Shown: positions 1 to 7,304, counted from the first letter of the stretch. The stretch: 8,411 nt of DNA from JBIICS01 sp044238735 (GCA_044238735.1 JBIICS010000122.1:1-8411); one strand, 5' to 3'. Notes: generated by a model not told the origin, from the letters alone. Numbers and translations are program-made.

Positions 1-253
1 CTTTATCAAAGCGTAGATTTATTTTAAACTTACCCTCTTGGTCTGTTTTTGTTTGGAGAACTGCTTCATTAATAGCTCCTCGTAAAGAACCCAAATCTTT
101 ACTCCTTGAAACATATATATCCGCATCGGCAATGGGTTGCCCCCCCGCAAGCCCTAAAAGCTGACCATCTATCCGGGTTCTTACGAGGTCCTTTTTACAC
201 GAGATAGATAAAATCAATAAAAAAATAACAGAAATAACTATGCTTTGTCTCAT
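1..253 (-). CDS. Partial surface lipoprotein, second tandem copy (N-terminal 84 residues, cut by window edge)
   Basis: The start is ATG at 253, and the frame stays open to the window edge, giving 84 codons. The translation is identical to residues 1-84 of the complete lipoprotein at 354-1013: a short hydrophobic leader, a lipobox ending in Cys19 (LSIS-C) and the first part of a carboxypeptidase-regulatory-like (transthyretin-type) beta domain. DNA differs from the other copy at four positions (128, 188, 203, 211). All four are silent, at Ala42, Asp22, Ile17 and Leu15. This suggests that the copy is still under protein-level selection, although its 3' part cannot be seen. It lies 100 bp downstream of the first copy on the same strand, probably in the same transcript. 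Molecular function is unknown; the family is expected at the outer membrane. Confidence 0.8.
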   Translation of the reverse strand, partial: MRQSIVISVIFLLILSISCKKDLVRTRIDGQLLGLAGGQPIADADIYVSRSKDLGSLRGAINEAVLQTKTDQEGKFKINLRFDK

Positions 254-353
254 TACTTGTTTCTTAAATAGAAAAACTAATTTAATAGCGTTAACTAATT
301 TAGGTTTGAAGTTAATCAAGAATACGTTTATGAGAAAAAATGTTTTATGGATC
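254..353 (-). other. Spacer between the lipoprotein copies, largely a copy of the upstream spacer
   Basis: Bases 254-338 repeat 1014-1098 (offset 760) with three substitutions, at 311, 325 and 331. The stretch therefore carries the same leader that precedes the first copy plus the last codons of the hydrolase gene. Bases 339-353 are the 15 bp that follow the first copy's stop codon, and the duplication joint lies at 338/339. I see no strong terminator here. Confidence 0.75.
312..338 (-). pseudogene. Duplicated scrap of the hydrolase gene's 3' end (9 codons with stop)
   Basis: Read on the minus strand this gives F-S-H-K-R-I-L-D-stop, against F-S-R-K-L-I-L-D-stop at the true end of the T9SS protein (1072-1098). 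Two second-position changes (331, Arg to His; 325, Leu to Arg) alter the protein sequence. It has no start or upstream gene body, so it is a passive passenger of the 760-bp tandem duplication. Confidence 0.75.
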
Positions 354-1013
354 TTAATACTCAAGATAAAGATCCGTTACAGAAAAAGGGCTTCTCTTTG
401 GAATTAAGACCTCACCATCCTTAATTAGATTATATTGGCTATCCGTTATGAAATAAGTAGAGTAATAATCGGTATCTGCCGGTATTATTAAATTATTGTA
501 TAACGCCTCTCCGCTCTTACAATTAAATCCTAATAAATAAGAACCTTCATATATATTTATGAAGGAAACTCTATAAGTACTGTCGTAATTAGATACATTC
601 TTTACTTTAAGATTTATAAAACTAGGTTCCAGTAAATATAATTTTAATTCGGATTTAAATAATTTAATTGGTCTATTTATATAAAAATAACTTTGAACAC
701 CGCGAGTGGTTTCCTCATCAAAAAAATTTTTCTTACGGGCAATTAATTTATAAGCCCATCCTTTATCAAAGCGTAGATTTATTTTAAACTTACCCTCTTG
801 GTCTGTTTTTGTTTGGAGAACTGCTTCATTAATAGCTCCTCGTAAAGAACCCAAATCTTTACTCCTTGAAACATATATATCCGCATCTGCAATGGGTTGC
901 CCCCCCGCAAGCCCTAAAAGCTGACCATCTATCCGGGTTCTTACGAGATCCTTTTTACACGAAATAGATAGAATCAATAAAAAAATAACAGAAATAACTA
1001 TGCTTTGTCTCAT
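354..1013 (-). CDS. Surface lipoprotein with carboxypeptidase-regulatory-like domain
   Basis: 219 residues, not recognised as a named gene. I start at ATG 1013: it begins MRQSIVISV and gives a classic lipoprotein signal with a hydrophobic core and lipobox LSIS-C, the lipidated Cys being residue 19. The longer open frame starting at 1121 would run backwards into the hydrolase gene and bury the signal. After Cys come KKD and then residues about 25-100, with the pattern of a CarboxypepD_reg / transthyretin-like beta-sandwich (PIADADIYV, then TKTDQEGKFKINL, then YKLIARKKNFF). Residues 110-219 are beta-rich and unassigned. Such domains in Bacteroidota commonly occur in outer-membrane proteins; here the protein may sit on the cell surface. 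It follows the hydrolase gene by 58 bp and is duplicated downstream. A partner role with the secreted hydrolase is inference from gene order only. Confidence 0.82.
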   Translation of the reverse strand: MRQSIVISVIFLLILSISCKKDLVRTRIDGQLLGLAGGQPIADADIYVSRSKDLGSLRGAINEAVLQTKTDQEGKFKINLRFDKGWAYKLIARKKNFFDEETTRGVQSYFYINRPIKLFKSELKLYLLEPSFINLKVKNVSNYDSTYRVSFINIYEGSYLLGFNCKSGEALYNNLIIPADTDYYSTYFITDSQYNLIKDGEVLIPKRSPFSVTDLYLEY

Positions 1014-1098
1014 TACTTGTTTCTTAAATAGAAAAACTAATTTAATAGCGTTAACTAATTTAGGTTTGAAATTAATCAAGAATAAGTTTACGAGAAAA
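761..1098. repeat. Direct repeat, right copy matching 1-338
   Basis: This is the partner of the repeat at 1-338. It covers codons 1-84 of the complete lipoprotein, the 58-bp spacer and the last nine codons (with stop) of the T9SS protein. Here the hydrolase 3' end is functional, so this copy is the ancestral arrangement at this end. Confidence 0.9.
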
Positions 1099-4000
1099 TA
1101 ATATTTCGCCCAAACGTTCAACTTTTATTAAGTAAATGCCCTTGTTATTATTAAGATTTAGATCTTTTATTTTAATATGCCCTTCCGAAATATTTGTTCT
1201 TAATATTAGTTTACCTAACACATCATAGATTAAAACGTTTGTATTATCTAACTCCTGAAGTTCAACTCGAATATTAAGCTCACCGCCGATCGAAAGAGGG
1301 TTTGGCCATATTTTAAATGCATTTTCAATTAAATCCCCGTCGGAGATACCCTGTTCGTCTTTAAATTCAGTTTCCATACATGTTAATGGATATACCGGCG
1401 TATAATTTAAAAGGTTTATTAAATTTTTTTTGGTGCAATCATCTTTTTGCCCTTCAGGTTCTTGCTGATTAGGGTAGATAGCAAACCGTTGACCCAGATC
1501 GAACTGGCCGCATGAAACAGGCCACTGAATGGGGGTAGCATCATAAAAAATTACCTTACCACAGATTGCGTTAGATAGATTAAACAAGTTATTAAACTGT
1601 GAATTGGTGCCTGTTTGAAAGAAGTTATAGGCATTAGAAGTAGCTGTAACCTGGCAACCAAAAGTACTCTTAGTAATAGTGCCGCTAATTAATGCTTTGC
1701 AACTTGCATTTAAAAAACAACTTTTGGTAGAGTTATTGAAGAAAAAGTTATATCCTTTATCCAATAAAATATCTTTTGCTTTTTCTAAAATAATTAGCGT
1801 AAAGAAATCATTCTTATTATTAAACTCATTATAGCCGAGTCTTAAATCAAGAGTTGCGTCTTGTTTTGCAATAACCGGATATTTATTATCGATAAATCGA
1901 TTACATCTAAAATAAGTATTAGTTCCGCTGGTAATAAAGAACCCATAGTCGTTTCCGATAAAAGAGTTTGATTGTAATCTTAACTGAACAGTAGCTGAAC
2001 CCTTTACGTTTAAAGCATAAGTATTACTTTCGAAGTTACTCGAACTTACTGTTGAAGAACTTGAGACGGGATTAAGCACAACCCCATTAGTATTTTTATT
2101 AAAAGAAGACGAATTTATTTGAGCTGACCCATTATAGACGATCAATCCGAAATTACAATTACTAATTTTCAATCCGGAAAAATTAGAAACCAGACTATTT
2201 GTGTTTGTTACCGTTAATGCCTGATTTAAATTACTGGCTATTATATTTGAAAATATTCCTGAGCCCGGCTTATTAATAACCTGCAAACCATTTGCAGAAG
2301 ATAGGTTAAGATTAGAAGCCTGTACAAGCTGAATATCTTTTATACTTACGGGAGCATCTAAAAGTAATCTAGACTGCGGTTTTAAAAATTCAACTATGCC
2401 ATTTGTAATTTCTATTAACTGAGACGATTTAAGTATTACCTCGGGCTGATTAATCCTTAATACCACCGAATTTATGTTTGTTGAGGTGATTTTAATTTTT
2501 GAATTTGCAGCAGAGATTTGGTTTTGATAATTTGATAGGGTGCCATCAAACAAAATATATCCTCCATTTAAAGTTGGTGCAAAGGTTAAAGAAGAAGCTA
2601 CCAATAGGCTTCCCTTAATGTTTAAACACCCTGTAGAAGCATGAACTGACAAATCACCTCCCCTACACTCTATTATAGCCCCTTCCTCAATCCGAACAAC
2701 CCCACCCATTATAACTAGTGAGGAACCACTGTTTAATACTAATTTTGCACCCGCCTTAATTACCAGATTACCATAATTAAATACTCTAAGTATTGATCCG
2801 GAATTTAAAATCATTTGAGAACCACTCACTATATTTAAAGTTGTATTTTGAACTGAGTAACCGTAAATATCCATAGTAGAACCCGAGTTTAGGGTAACAT
2901 TATTGCAAGGTCTATTATAAATATTAAAAGGGCCTTGGGTATAATAATTAGTAAAATTATTATACCCTCCTAATGCTCCGCTTTTATTTATATTGTAAAC
3001 TGCGCCATTATTTAAGGTTGTAAGAAAGAGTTCATTTCCTTGAGATTGATTATGATTAAATGTAGAGCCAATTGAATTTGGTAAGACATAAATATTATTT
3101 GAGGCTCTGCTTATATTTCCATCAATTACTGTTAGAAAACTATTTCTATTAGCACTAGTTGCTCTAACATGCATTTCGTTTGTGTCTGGATAAAACACAT
3201 TATTATGGTTAGTGTATTGCTGTGACGAAGTTTTATCCATATTTACTATATAACTTTTCATTCTGGTAGTAACTGCTACATTATAGGGGCTAGCTTTCCA
3301 TGCCAGGGTACTTGGAGTGGGCATAAAACAATACGATTTACGATTATAAGTATTCGTAATATTAGATAATCCAAAAGTGAGCAACTCGCTGTTTACCTTT
3401 ATGGCTAAAGCTGAGATATCATTTCGCAAACTACCTGCTACATGGTCGATTTCGGGAGCTCCTGCAGCGGTAAAATTTAAGGTAGCGTTTTCGTTTACAA
3501 AAAACGGTTTAAATGAAAACACTTTGTTTCCATTTTTATTTGCAAAGATCTTTGTACTTGAAGAAGTGATCGTAACCACCTGAGTAATTTGAGCAATTAC
3601 CGCAGATTGAGTTATTGCTGATACCGCTATCCCTACACCGTTTAAAAAAGTTGGACTTGACACCACGTTCATAAAAAAGTTCTTAATCTTCTTACCTATA
3701 TTAGTCTTTGGTGTGTACATAGATATTTGTTTGTCGATTACATTTTGCAAGGTAATCTCATAGGTAAACAAGTTATCGCCGGGAGAAAAATTGAGGCTTG
3801 AATACGCTGCTTCGCCCATTCGGCCGGAACCATTTGAAATACCAAAATTTATGGTCTCGGTAGGGAAATTACCTAAAGAATTCAGTTCATCCAGGAACTT
3901 TGTTCGTAAGGGGTGCTCGCCCATGGACTCGTAATGATACGATAGAAGTTGTTTAGTTGCCGGTCGGCTTAATCTGGATTCTATAGCATACTTAGATTCT

Positions 4001-5505
4001 TCTTTTATCGCTTTGATGGTTAAACCAGAGAATCGATCAGCATCGGCATAAAATTTCGCCATTAATTGAAACCCAATTGGAATATTAGCCCCCAGATGTG
4101 GCGAGTCGAAACCTATGTATAATTTAGAATCGTGTTCGAGGTTATGTTTTTCCATCATCGATAAAGCGTATTTTACAACTTGTCCGCCCATACTAGCGCC
4201 CACTACTATGTTCGGTTCACAAGAACCACTCTTTGATTTTAAACCGTTTATTCTTTGAATCAATTTAATTAAGACTAATACATTTTTTTGCATATAATCT
4301 GACCCCTTCTCAAAATCAAGATATACAAAATCGTAGCCTTTATTATTTAAGTCTAAAATCATATCTCTCACCTGATAAAACGGATGATCAAAATTCATTA
4401 CATAATATTTTTCATCTACTAATTCCATTCGGGTTAAAAAATCTATTAAGCCCAGTCCGTTACATTTACCAAATCGATTATCATACCCTTCACTCGGTTG
4501 CGATTTATTTTTAAAATCAATTCCTTCCACAAAGATGACCGGTTTTTGAACACACGTTCTCTTTTTACCAGTAGCCGGATCGGTTCCATATAAGACTGTA
4601 ACCAATCCTCTGTTTCCTTCCTCATAATTAAACGACTTTAATTTTAGATCGGAGGTTACCCAAAAAGACTGATTATCAATTGGGCACAGCTCGTCGCCAA
4701 TTTCTCCCGGAGTTCCAATAGATGCAACCTGATTACTCAGATCAAAATAAGAGTAGGCCCTACGTTTAGAAATTAAACCACCCGGCTCTCTTACCTCTAT
4801 CTCTATTATTAGTTTTCTTCTTCCTCTGTTATTTACATTATAATTAATTTGAATTGGTTGATCGAACTGAACAGTTCTAAAGCCCAAACCATCATCAAAA
4901 TTTACCCGGATATTAGATTCAAAATTTGAGTTAACATTATTCTTAAAGATGTGCTCTCGTTTTAAAATAAATGAGAAATTAGACTGAAGACCGCCGTTAT
5001 TAATTGCAGGAGAGAAGATGAGCGTTCTATCCGTTATATAAGGACTCGTTGAACGAGGAAAAATATCTTTAATATAATAACCTTCAACTTTAAGCAGATT
5101 TTTCTCAAAAGCATTAGAATCAATACTACCAAACGTAAAATCTAAAACAGTTAATGGAATTATACCCCCCGAAGCGTTTTGATAATTATTAATGTCCGTT
5201 TGAATCTTATTGCGCAGAATAATATGAGGATTACTTTTTCCAACATACATAAATCGCAAATCCTCTGCAGCTGTGAGTAACTCCTGAAAATCTGCTGCAC
5301 TATCTAATATCCCGTTAAAATAGGTGAGCCTACTATTTAAATACGCCTTTTCCAACAACATTTTATTAGGAATGAAATTGGTGTCCAGCCTGCTATACAT
5401 AGTATCCATAGCGGCCTGGATTGGATCTGTAATAAGGTTTTGAGCACTTAGTTGTTTAACAAAAAATACGGCTATAAATAACCATAAGTTGGTTCTCTTT
5501 CTCAT
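1072..5505 (-). CDS. Secreted lipase-like alpha/beta hydrolase with beta-helix repeats and T9SS type A sorting domain
   Basis: 1477 residues. Residues 1-21 form a signal peptide ending LSA. Residues 22-315 are beta-rich and unassigned. Residues 320-690 look like an alpha/beta hydrolase: strand KPVIFVEGIDF (321-331), nucleophile elbow G-A-S-M-G-G with Ser438 (codon 4192-4194), then DSPHLGA (467-473), typical of lipases, and a candidate catalytic His688 in EIDH. The acid residue cannot be fixed by eye. A hydrophobic stretch (about 617-645) lies between nucleophile and His and could be a lid. Residues about 865-1230 have beta-helix turns with three LNSGS repeats (872, 900, 924). Cysteines cluster at 1263-1376. 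Residues 1397-1477 (PNPL, then IYDVLGKLI, GIYLIKV, KLILD) are the T9SS type A domain, so the product is expected to cross the outer membrane and be anchored or released. The start lies 9 bp after the upstream gene's stop. Substrate is unknown; lipid or ester hydrolysis is an inference. Confidence 0.85.
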   Translation of the reverse strand: MRKRTNLWLFIAVFFVKQLSAQNLITDPIQAAMDTMYSRLDTNFIPNKMLLEKAYLNSRLTYFNGILDSAADFQELLTAAEDLRFMYVGKSNPHIILRNKIQTDINNYQNASGGIIPLTVLDFTFGSIDSNAFEKNLLKVEGYYIKDIFPRSTSPYITDRTLIFSPAINNGGLQSNFSFILKREHIFKNNVNSNFESNIRVNFDDGLGFRTVQFDQPIQINYNVNNRGRRKLIIEIEVREPGGLISKRRAYSYFDLSNQVASIGTPGEIGDELCPIDNQSFWVTSDLKLKSFNYEEGNRGLVTVLYGTDPATGKKRTCVQKPVIFVEGIDFKNKSQPSEGYDNRFGKCNGLGLIDFLTRMELVDEKYYVMNFDHPFYQVRDMILDLNNKGYDFVYLDFEKGSDYMQKNVLVLIKLIQRINGLKSKSGSCEPNIVVGASMGGQVVKYALSMMEKHNLEHDSKLYIGFDSPHLGANIPIGFQLMAKFYADADRFSGLTIKAIKEESKYAIESRLSRPATKQLLSYHYESMGEHPLRTKFLDELNSLGNFPTETINFGISNGSGRMGEAAYSSLNFSPGDNLFTYEITLQNVIDKQISMYTPKTNIGKKIKNFFMNVVSSPTFLNGVGIAVSAITQSAVIAQITQVVTITSSSTKIFANKNGNKVFSFKPFFVNENATLNFTAAGAPEIDHVAGSLRNDISALAIKVNSELLTFGLSNITNTYNRKSYCFMPTPSTLAWKASPYNVAVTTRMKSYIVNMDKTSSQQYTNHNNVFYPDTNEMHVRATSANRNSFLTVIDGNISRASNNIYVLPNSIGSTFNHNQSQGNELFLTTLNNGAVYNINKSGALGGYNNFTNYYTQGPFNIYNRPCNNVTLNSGSTMDIYGYSVQNTTLNIVSGSQMILNSGSILRVFNYGNLVIKAGAKLVLNSGSSLVIMGGVVRIEEGAIIECRGGDLSVHASTGCLNIKGSLLVASSLTFAPTLNGGYILFDGTLSNYQNQISAANSKIKITSTNINSVVLRINQPEVILKSSQLIEITNGIVEFLKPQSRLLLDAPVSIKDIQLVQASNLNLSSANGLQVINKPGSGIFSNIIASNLNQALTVTNTNSLVSNFSGLKISNCNFGLIVYNGSAQINSSSFNKNTNGVVLNPVSSSSTVSSSNFESNTYALNVKGSATVQLRLQSNSFIGNDYGFFITSGTNTYFRCNRFIDNKYPVIAKQDATLDLRLGYNEFNNKNDFFTLIILEKAKDILLDKGYNFFFNNSTKSCFLNASCKALISGTITKSTFGCQVTATSNAYNFFQTGTNSQFNNLFNLSNAICGKVIFYDATPIQWPVSCGQFDLGQRFAIYPNQQEPEGQKDDCTKKNLINLLNYTPVYPLTCMETEFKDEQGISDGDLIENAFKIWPNPLSIGGELNIRVELQELDNTNVLIYDVLGKLILRTNISEGHIKIKDLNLNNNKGIYLIKVERLGEILFSRKLILD
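1075..1317 (-). other. T9SS type A C-terminal sorting domain (coding segment)
   Basis: This encodes residues 1397-1477 of the hydrolase. Visible hallmarks are FKIWPNPL at the start, the central NVLIYDVLGKLI strand-turn-strand, GIYLIKVERLG and the final basic KLILD. It matches the Por secretion C-terminal pattern; the rest of the secretion machinery must be encoded elsewhere. Confidence 0.85.
1816..2913 (-). other. Beta-helix repeat region within the hydrolase gene
   Basis: This encodes residues about 865-1230. Short turns rich in Asn, Ser and Gly alternate with V/I/L strands: LNSGS at 872, 900 and 924, then NosD-like turns such as SNCNFGLIVYNG, SSFNKNTNGVVL and NSFIGNDYGFFI. The fold is inferred from this rhythm. 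It could be a spacer, a carbohydrate-binding surface or an adhesive stalk. Confidence 0.65.
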
Positions 5506-5514
5506 TTATTTGGT

Positions 5515-5907
5515 TTATATAAAAATTACTACTTGATTTGATATTACGATTCCTCCAATTGAAACATAAACCGAGTAAGTCCCTCTTGGAAGATTGTTTA
5601 CAAATATTTTTTGCGTTTGCCCTATTTGAACAGAATGATTAAAATAAATTTTACCTCCTGAATCAGCCAGCCTGAGATGGGCAGAATTATTCGCATTACC
5701 GGCTATATGAAAATAAAGAAATGAGGTTACTTCCTCCGGAAAAACCTTAACCTTTACCCTTAGAGGGTTTATAAATACTCGATTATTAAAGGTATGCGGG
5801 GTTTCATTCTTAATTCTATTTTTTTTATTGTTATCGATTGTTTGACTAATTAATTGTTGGGAATAGAATAAGATTAAAAGAAGAAAGAAGAAATTAAATT
5901 TAGACAT
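5515..5907 (-). CDS. Small exported protein with T9SS CTD-like beta domain
   Basis: 130 residues, not recognised as a named gene. Residues 1-22 are a strong signal peptide (Lys3, then FNFFFLLLILF, ending LISQ). A polar, basic linker (about 23-43) follows. Residues about 44-130 echo the T9SS sorting domain of the next gene: INPL (PNPL in the hydrolase), then HLRLADSGGKIYF (NVLIYDVLGKLI), then FVNNLPRGTYSVYVSIGG (IKDLNLNNNKGIYLIKV) and a final hydrophobic strand VVIFI. There is almost no cargo between signal and domain. It lacks the basic C-terminal end seen in the hydrolase, so it may be a periplasmic or surface protein with a related fold (for example DUF3244-like) rather than a true secreted substrate. 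It is first in the operon, 9 bp before the hydrolase start. Function is unknown. Confidence 0.78.
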   Translation of the reverse strand: MSKFNFFFLLLILFYSQQLISQTIDNNKKNRIKNETPHTFNNRVFINPLRVKVKVFPEEVTSFLYFHIAGNANNSAHLRLADSGGKIYFNHSVQIGQTQKIFVNNLPRGTYSVYVSIGGIVISNQVVIFI

Positions 5908-5945
5908 GGTATTTTTATATAGTATGTGTTCTTTGTTTATGAATG

Positions 5946-5974
5946 CAAAAGTATAATGATAATCTGTTTTAAAA
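5946..5974 (-). promoter_or_regulatory. Candidate Bacteroidota-type promoter for the hydrolase operon
   Basis: On the minus strand, TACTTTTG (5953 down to 5946) fits the -7 consensus TAnnTTTG exactly. Seventeen bases upstream lies TTTT (5974-5971), close to the -33 TTTG. Transcription would start near 5938-5940, leaving a leader of about 30 nt before ATG 5907. No start-site data are available. Confidence 0.5.
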
Positions 5975-5997
5975 TATCGACAGAACTTCTAATTTAG
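5967..5997 (+). promoter_or_regulatory. Candidate promoter for the XRE regulator gene
   Basis: TTTT (5967-5970), a 19-base spacer and TAATTTAG (5990-5997) match TTTG-N19-TAnnTTTG with one mismatch in each box. Its -33 box directly abuts that of the opposing operon promoter (TTTT next to AAAA, 5967-5974), so the two promoters stand back to back. A start near 6002-6005 would leave a leader of about 20 nt before ATG 6026. Confidence 0.42.
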
Positions 5998-6007
5998 CGC
6001 CCTAAAT
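5992..6007. promoter_or_regulatory. Candidate operator: 16-bp inverted repeat ATTTAG-CGCC-CTAAAT
   Basis: Six-base arms are perfectly complementary around a 4-base centre. The site covers the presumed -7 box and start point of the regulator gene, where a bound dimeric XRE protein would block RNA polymerase. Autorepression is inferred from position and protein family. Confidence 0.4.
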
Positions 6008-6025
6008 AATCTTATTAGTAGTTTT

Positions 6026-6382
6026 ATGGAAAACAGTATTGGTTTAAACATTCGTAAACTAAGAGAACTTAGGAACTATACTCAGACCTATATGGCGGAG
6101 CAATTGGATATTTCACAACGTGCATACAGCAGCATCGAGAGCAATACCAGTAATTTAAGTTTCGGACGATTAAGCTTGATAGCAGACATCTTAAATATTA
6201 ACATGGATGATATCGTAAATTTTAATGCCGCTAAATTCTTGAACGGAGAATACGGGAGCTCCAAAACCGAAAAAGAAATCTTAACTAAATACACTAAACT
6301 CAATGAGGAGCTTATCAAAACTCAACAAGAGCTTATTGAAACACAGCGTAAGTTGATTGATGCGTTAGGAAAGAAAAAATAG
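6026..6382 (+). CDS. XRE-family helix-turn-helix regulator with C-terminal coiled coil
   Basis: 118 residues. Residues about 6-66 are an HTH_3/Cro-C1 domain: IGLNIRKLRELRNYTQTYMAEQL, then DISQRAYSSIESN with the recognition helix around 28-40, then LSFGRLSLIADILNINMDDIV. Residues about 85-115 are a charged helix with leucine/isoleucine heptads (LNEELIKTQ, QELIETQ, RKLIDAL), likely a dimerising coiled coil. There is no sensor or enzymatic domain. ATG 6026 is chosen because the HTH begins right after it and promoter boxes lie just upstream; no Shine-Dalgarno is seen, as is usual in this phylum. It is transcribed divergently from the hydrolase operon across a 118-bp gap. Likely roles are autoregulation and possibly control of that operon; an orphan antitoxin-like role is less likely, since no toxin partner is adjacent. 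Confidence 0.85.
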   Translation: MENSIGLNIRKLRELRNYTQTYMAEQLDISQRAYSSIESNTSNLSFGRLSLIADILNINMDDIVNFNAAKFLNGEYGSSKTEKEILTKYTKLNEELIKTQQELIETQRKLIDALGKKK

Positions 6383-6490
6383 AAATTAAACGAAGGGTTC
6401 AAATTCATTTCATCCAAATCTCTTTCAAGAGTGGGCAGTGTCTTGCATACTATTGAGTAGACCCAATGAAGGAAGGATCTGATAAGTTTA
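6383..6490. other. Short unique spacer between the regulator and the hairpin array
   Basis: This is non-repetitive sequence with no open frame of note. A tiny CTCTT-TC-AAGAG inverted repeat near 6419-6430 is too weak to call a terminator. The last bases before 6491 loosely resemble the tail of an array unit, so the array may once have begun slightly further left. Confidence 0.4.
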
Positions 6491-6870
6491 TAGTTTTGAG
6501 TGCCACACATCGTCATTGCGGCCAACGAGCCGTTTATCTATGTTGATATTGAAAAATGGATCCCGGGTCAGGCCCGGGATGACGGAGGGGATATTTTGGG
6601 AAAGACTGAGAATAATTCACACGCCCGTCTCTGCGAGCGAAACGCGGTGAAGCGAAGTAATCTTTTTGGAGATCCTCGGCCGGAGTGTAACGCAGAGCCG
6701 GGGTCTCTAAACATACTCTAAAATTAATAGCAGATCCCGGACAGGGCCTAAGACTTGTCATTTAAACAAAGTATCCTTGCCCTTCCGGGAATCTGCAAAT
6801 TAAGACTGATCCCCGGCCGTAGTGGAAATTAGACCTGCCTCATCGGCAGGCAAGACCGGGGTCTGTTTAA
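6491..6870. repeat. Hairpin array, unit 1 (380 bp)
   Basis: It starts TAGTTTTGAGTGCC and runs to the next copy of that phrase at 6871. In order it holds the CGTCATTGCGGCC block, the CCCGGG hairpin (6560-6580), a GCGAGCGAAACGCGG block (6632 on), the 36-nt-type hairpin (6669-6707), the long GCAGAT stem (6730-6796) and the closing hairpin (6808-6863). The closing hairpin differs from all other units: its loop is replaced by sequence with its own CCTGCC-TCATC-GGCAGG hairpin (6834-6850), which accounts for the extra length. No coding potential is credible. Confidence 0.9.
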
Positions 6871-7237
6871 TAGTTTTGAGTGCCACACATCGTCACTGCG
6901 GCCACCGAGCCGTTATCTATGTTGATATTGAAAAATGGATCCCTGGTCAGGCCCGGGATGACGGAGGGGATATTTTGGGAAAGACTGAGAATAATTCACA
7001 CGCCCGTCTTTGCGAGCGAAACGCGGTGAAGCGAAGCAATCCTTTTGGAGATCCCCGGCCGGAGTGTAACGCAGAGCCGGGGTCTCTAAACATACTCTAA
7101 AATTCATAGCAGATCCCGGACAGGGCTTAAGACTTGTCATTTAAACAAAGTATCCTTGCCCCTCCGGGAATCTGCAAATTAAGACTGATCCCCGACCGAA
7201 GTGGAACGGAGGGCCGGGGTCTGTTTTGATCGTGTAC
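6871..7237. repeat. Hairpin array, unit 2 (about 366 bp)
   Basis: It follows the same order of blocks as unit 1: CCCGGG hairpin weakened to CCCTGG on the left arm (6939-6959), 36-nt-type hairpin (7048-7086), GCAGAT stem (7109-7175), closing hairpin (7187-7221). The closing stem carries a mismatch (CCCCGACC facing GGCCGGGG). The next unit begins at AGTTTTAAGC (7238). Confidence 0.9.
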
Positions 7238-7304
7238 AGTTTTAAGCACCACACATAGTCATTGCGGCCACCGAGCCGTTATCTATGTTGATATTGAAAA
7301 ATGG

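Larger units (their letters stand above)
1..338. repeat. Direct repeat, left copy of a 760-bp tandem duplication (partly outside window)
   Basis: Aligned base for base with 761-1098 at a constant offset of 760, there are seven substitutions and no gaps: 128, 188, 203, 211, 311, 325 and 331. Similarity stops after 338/1098. The repeating unit is therefore 339-1098: 15 bp after the lipoprotein stop, the whole lipoprotein gene, its leader, and the 3' tip of the hydrolase gene. The rest of the left copy lies beyond base 1. Confidence 0.9.

Noticed and set aside
1014..1121. Longer start for the lipoprotein (ATG at 1121)
   Set aside because: It would overlap the 3' end of the hydrolase gene on the same strand and put 36 residues ahead of a perfect lipoprotein signal; the duplicated copy cannot use an equivalent start either.
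3377..3583. 68-residue plus-strand open frame inside the hydrolase gene
   Set aside because: Lies entirely within the well-supported minus-strand gene with recognisable domains; a shadow frame.
6088..6318. 76-residue minus-strand open frame opposite the XRE gene
   Set aside because: Overlaps a clear HTH protein gene and has no recognisable features.
6383..6490. Rho-independent terminator after the XRE gene
   Set aside because: Only a 5-bp inverted repeat with a 2-base loop and no T run; too weak to call.
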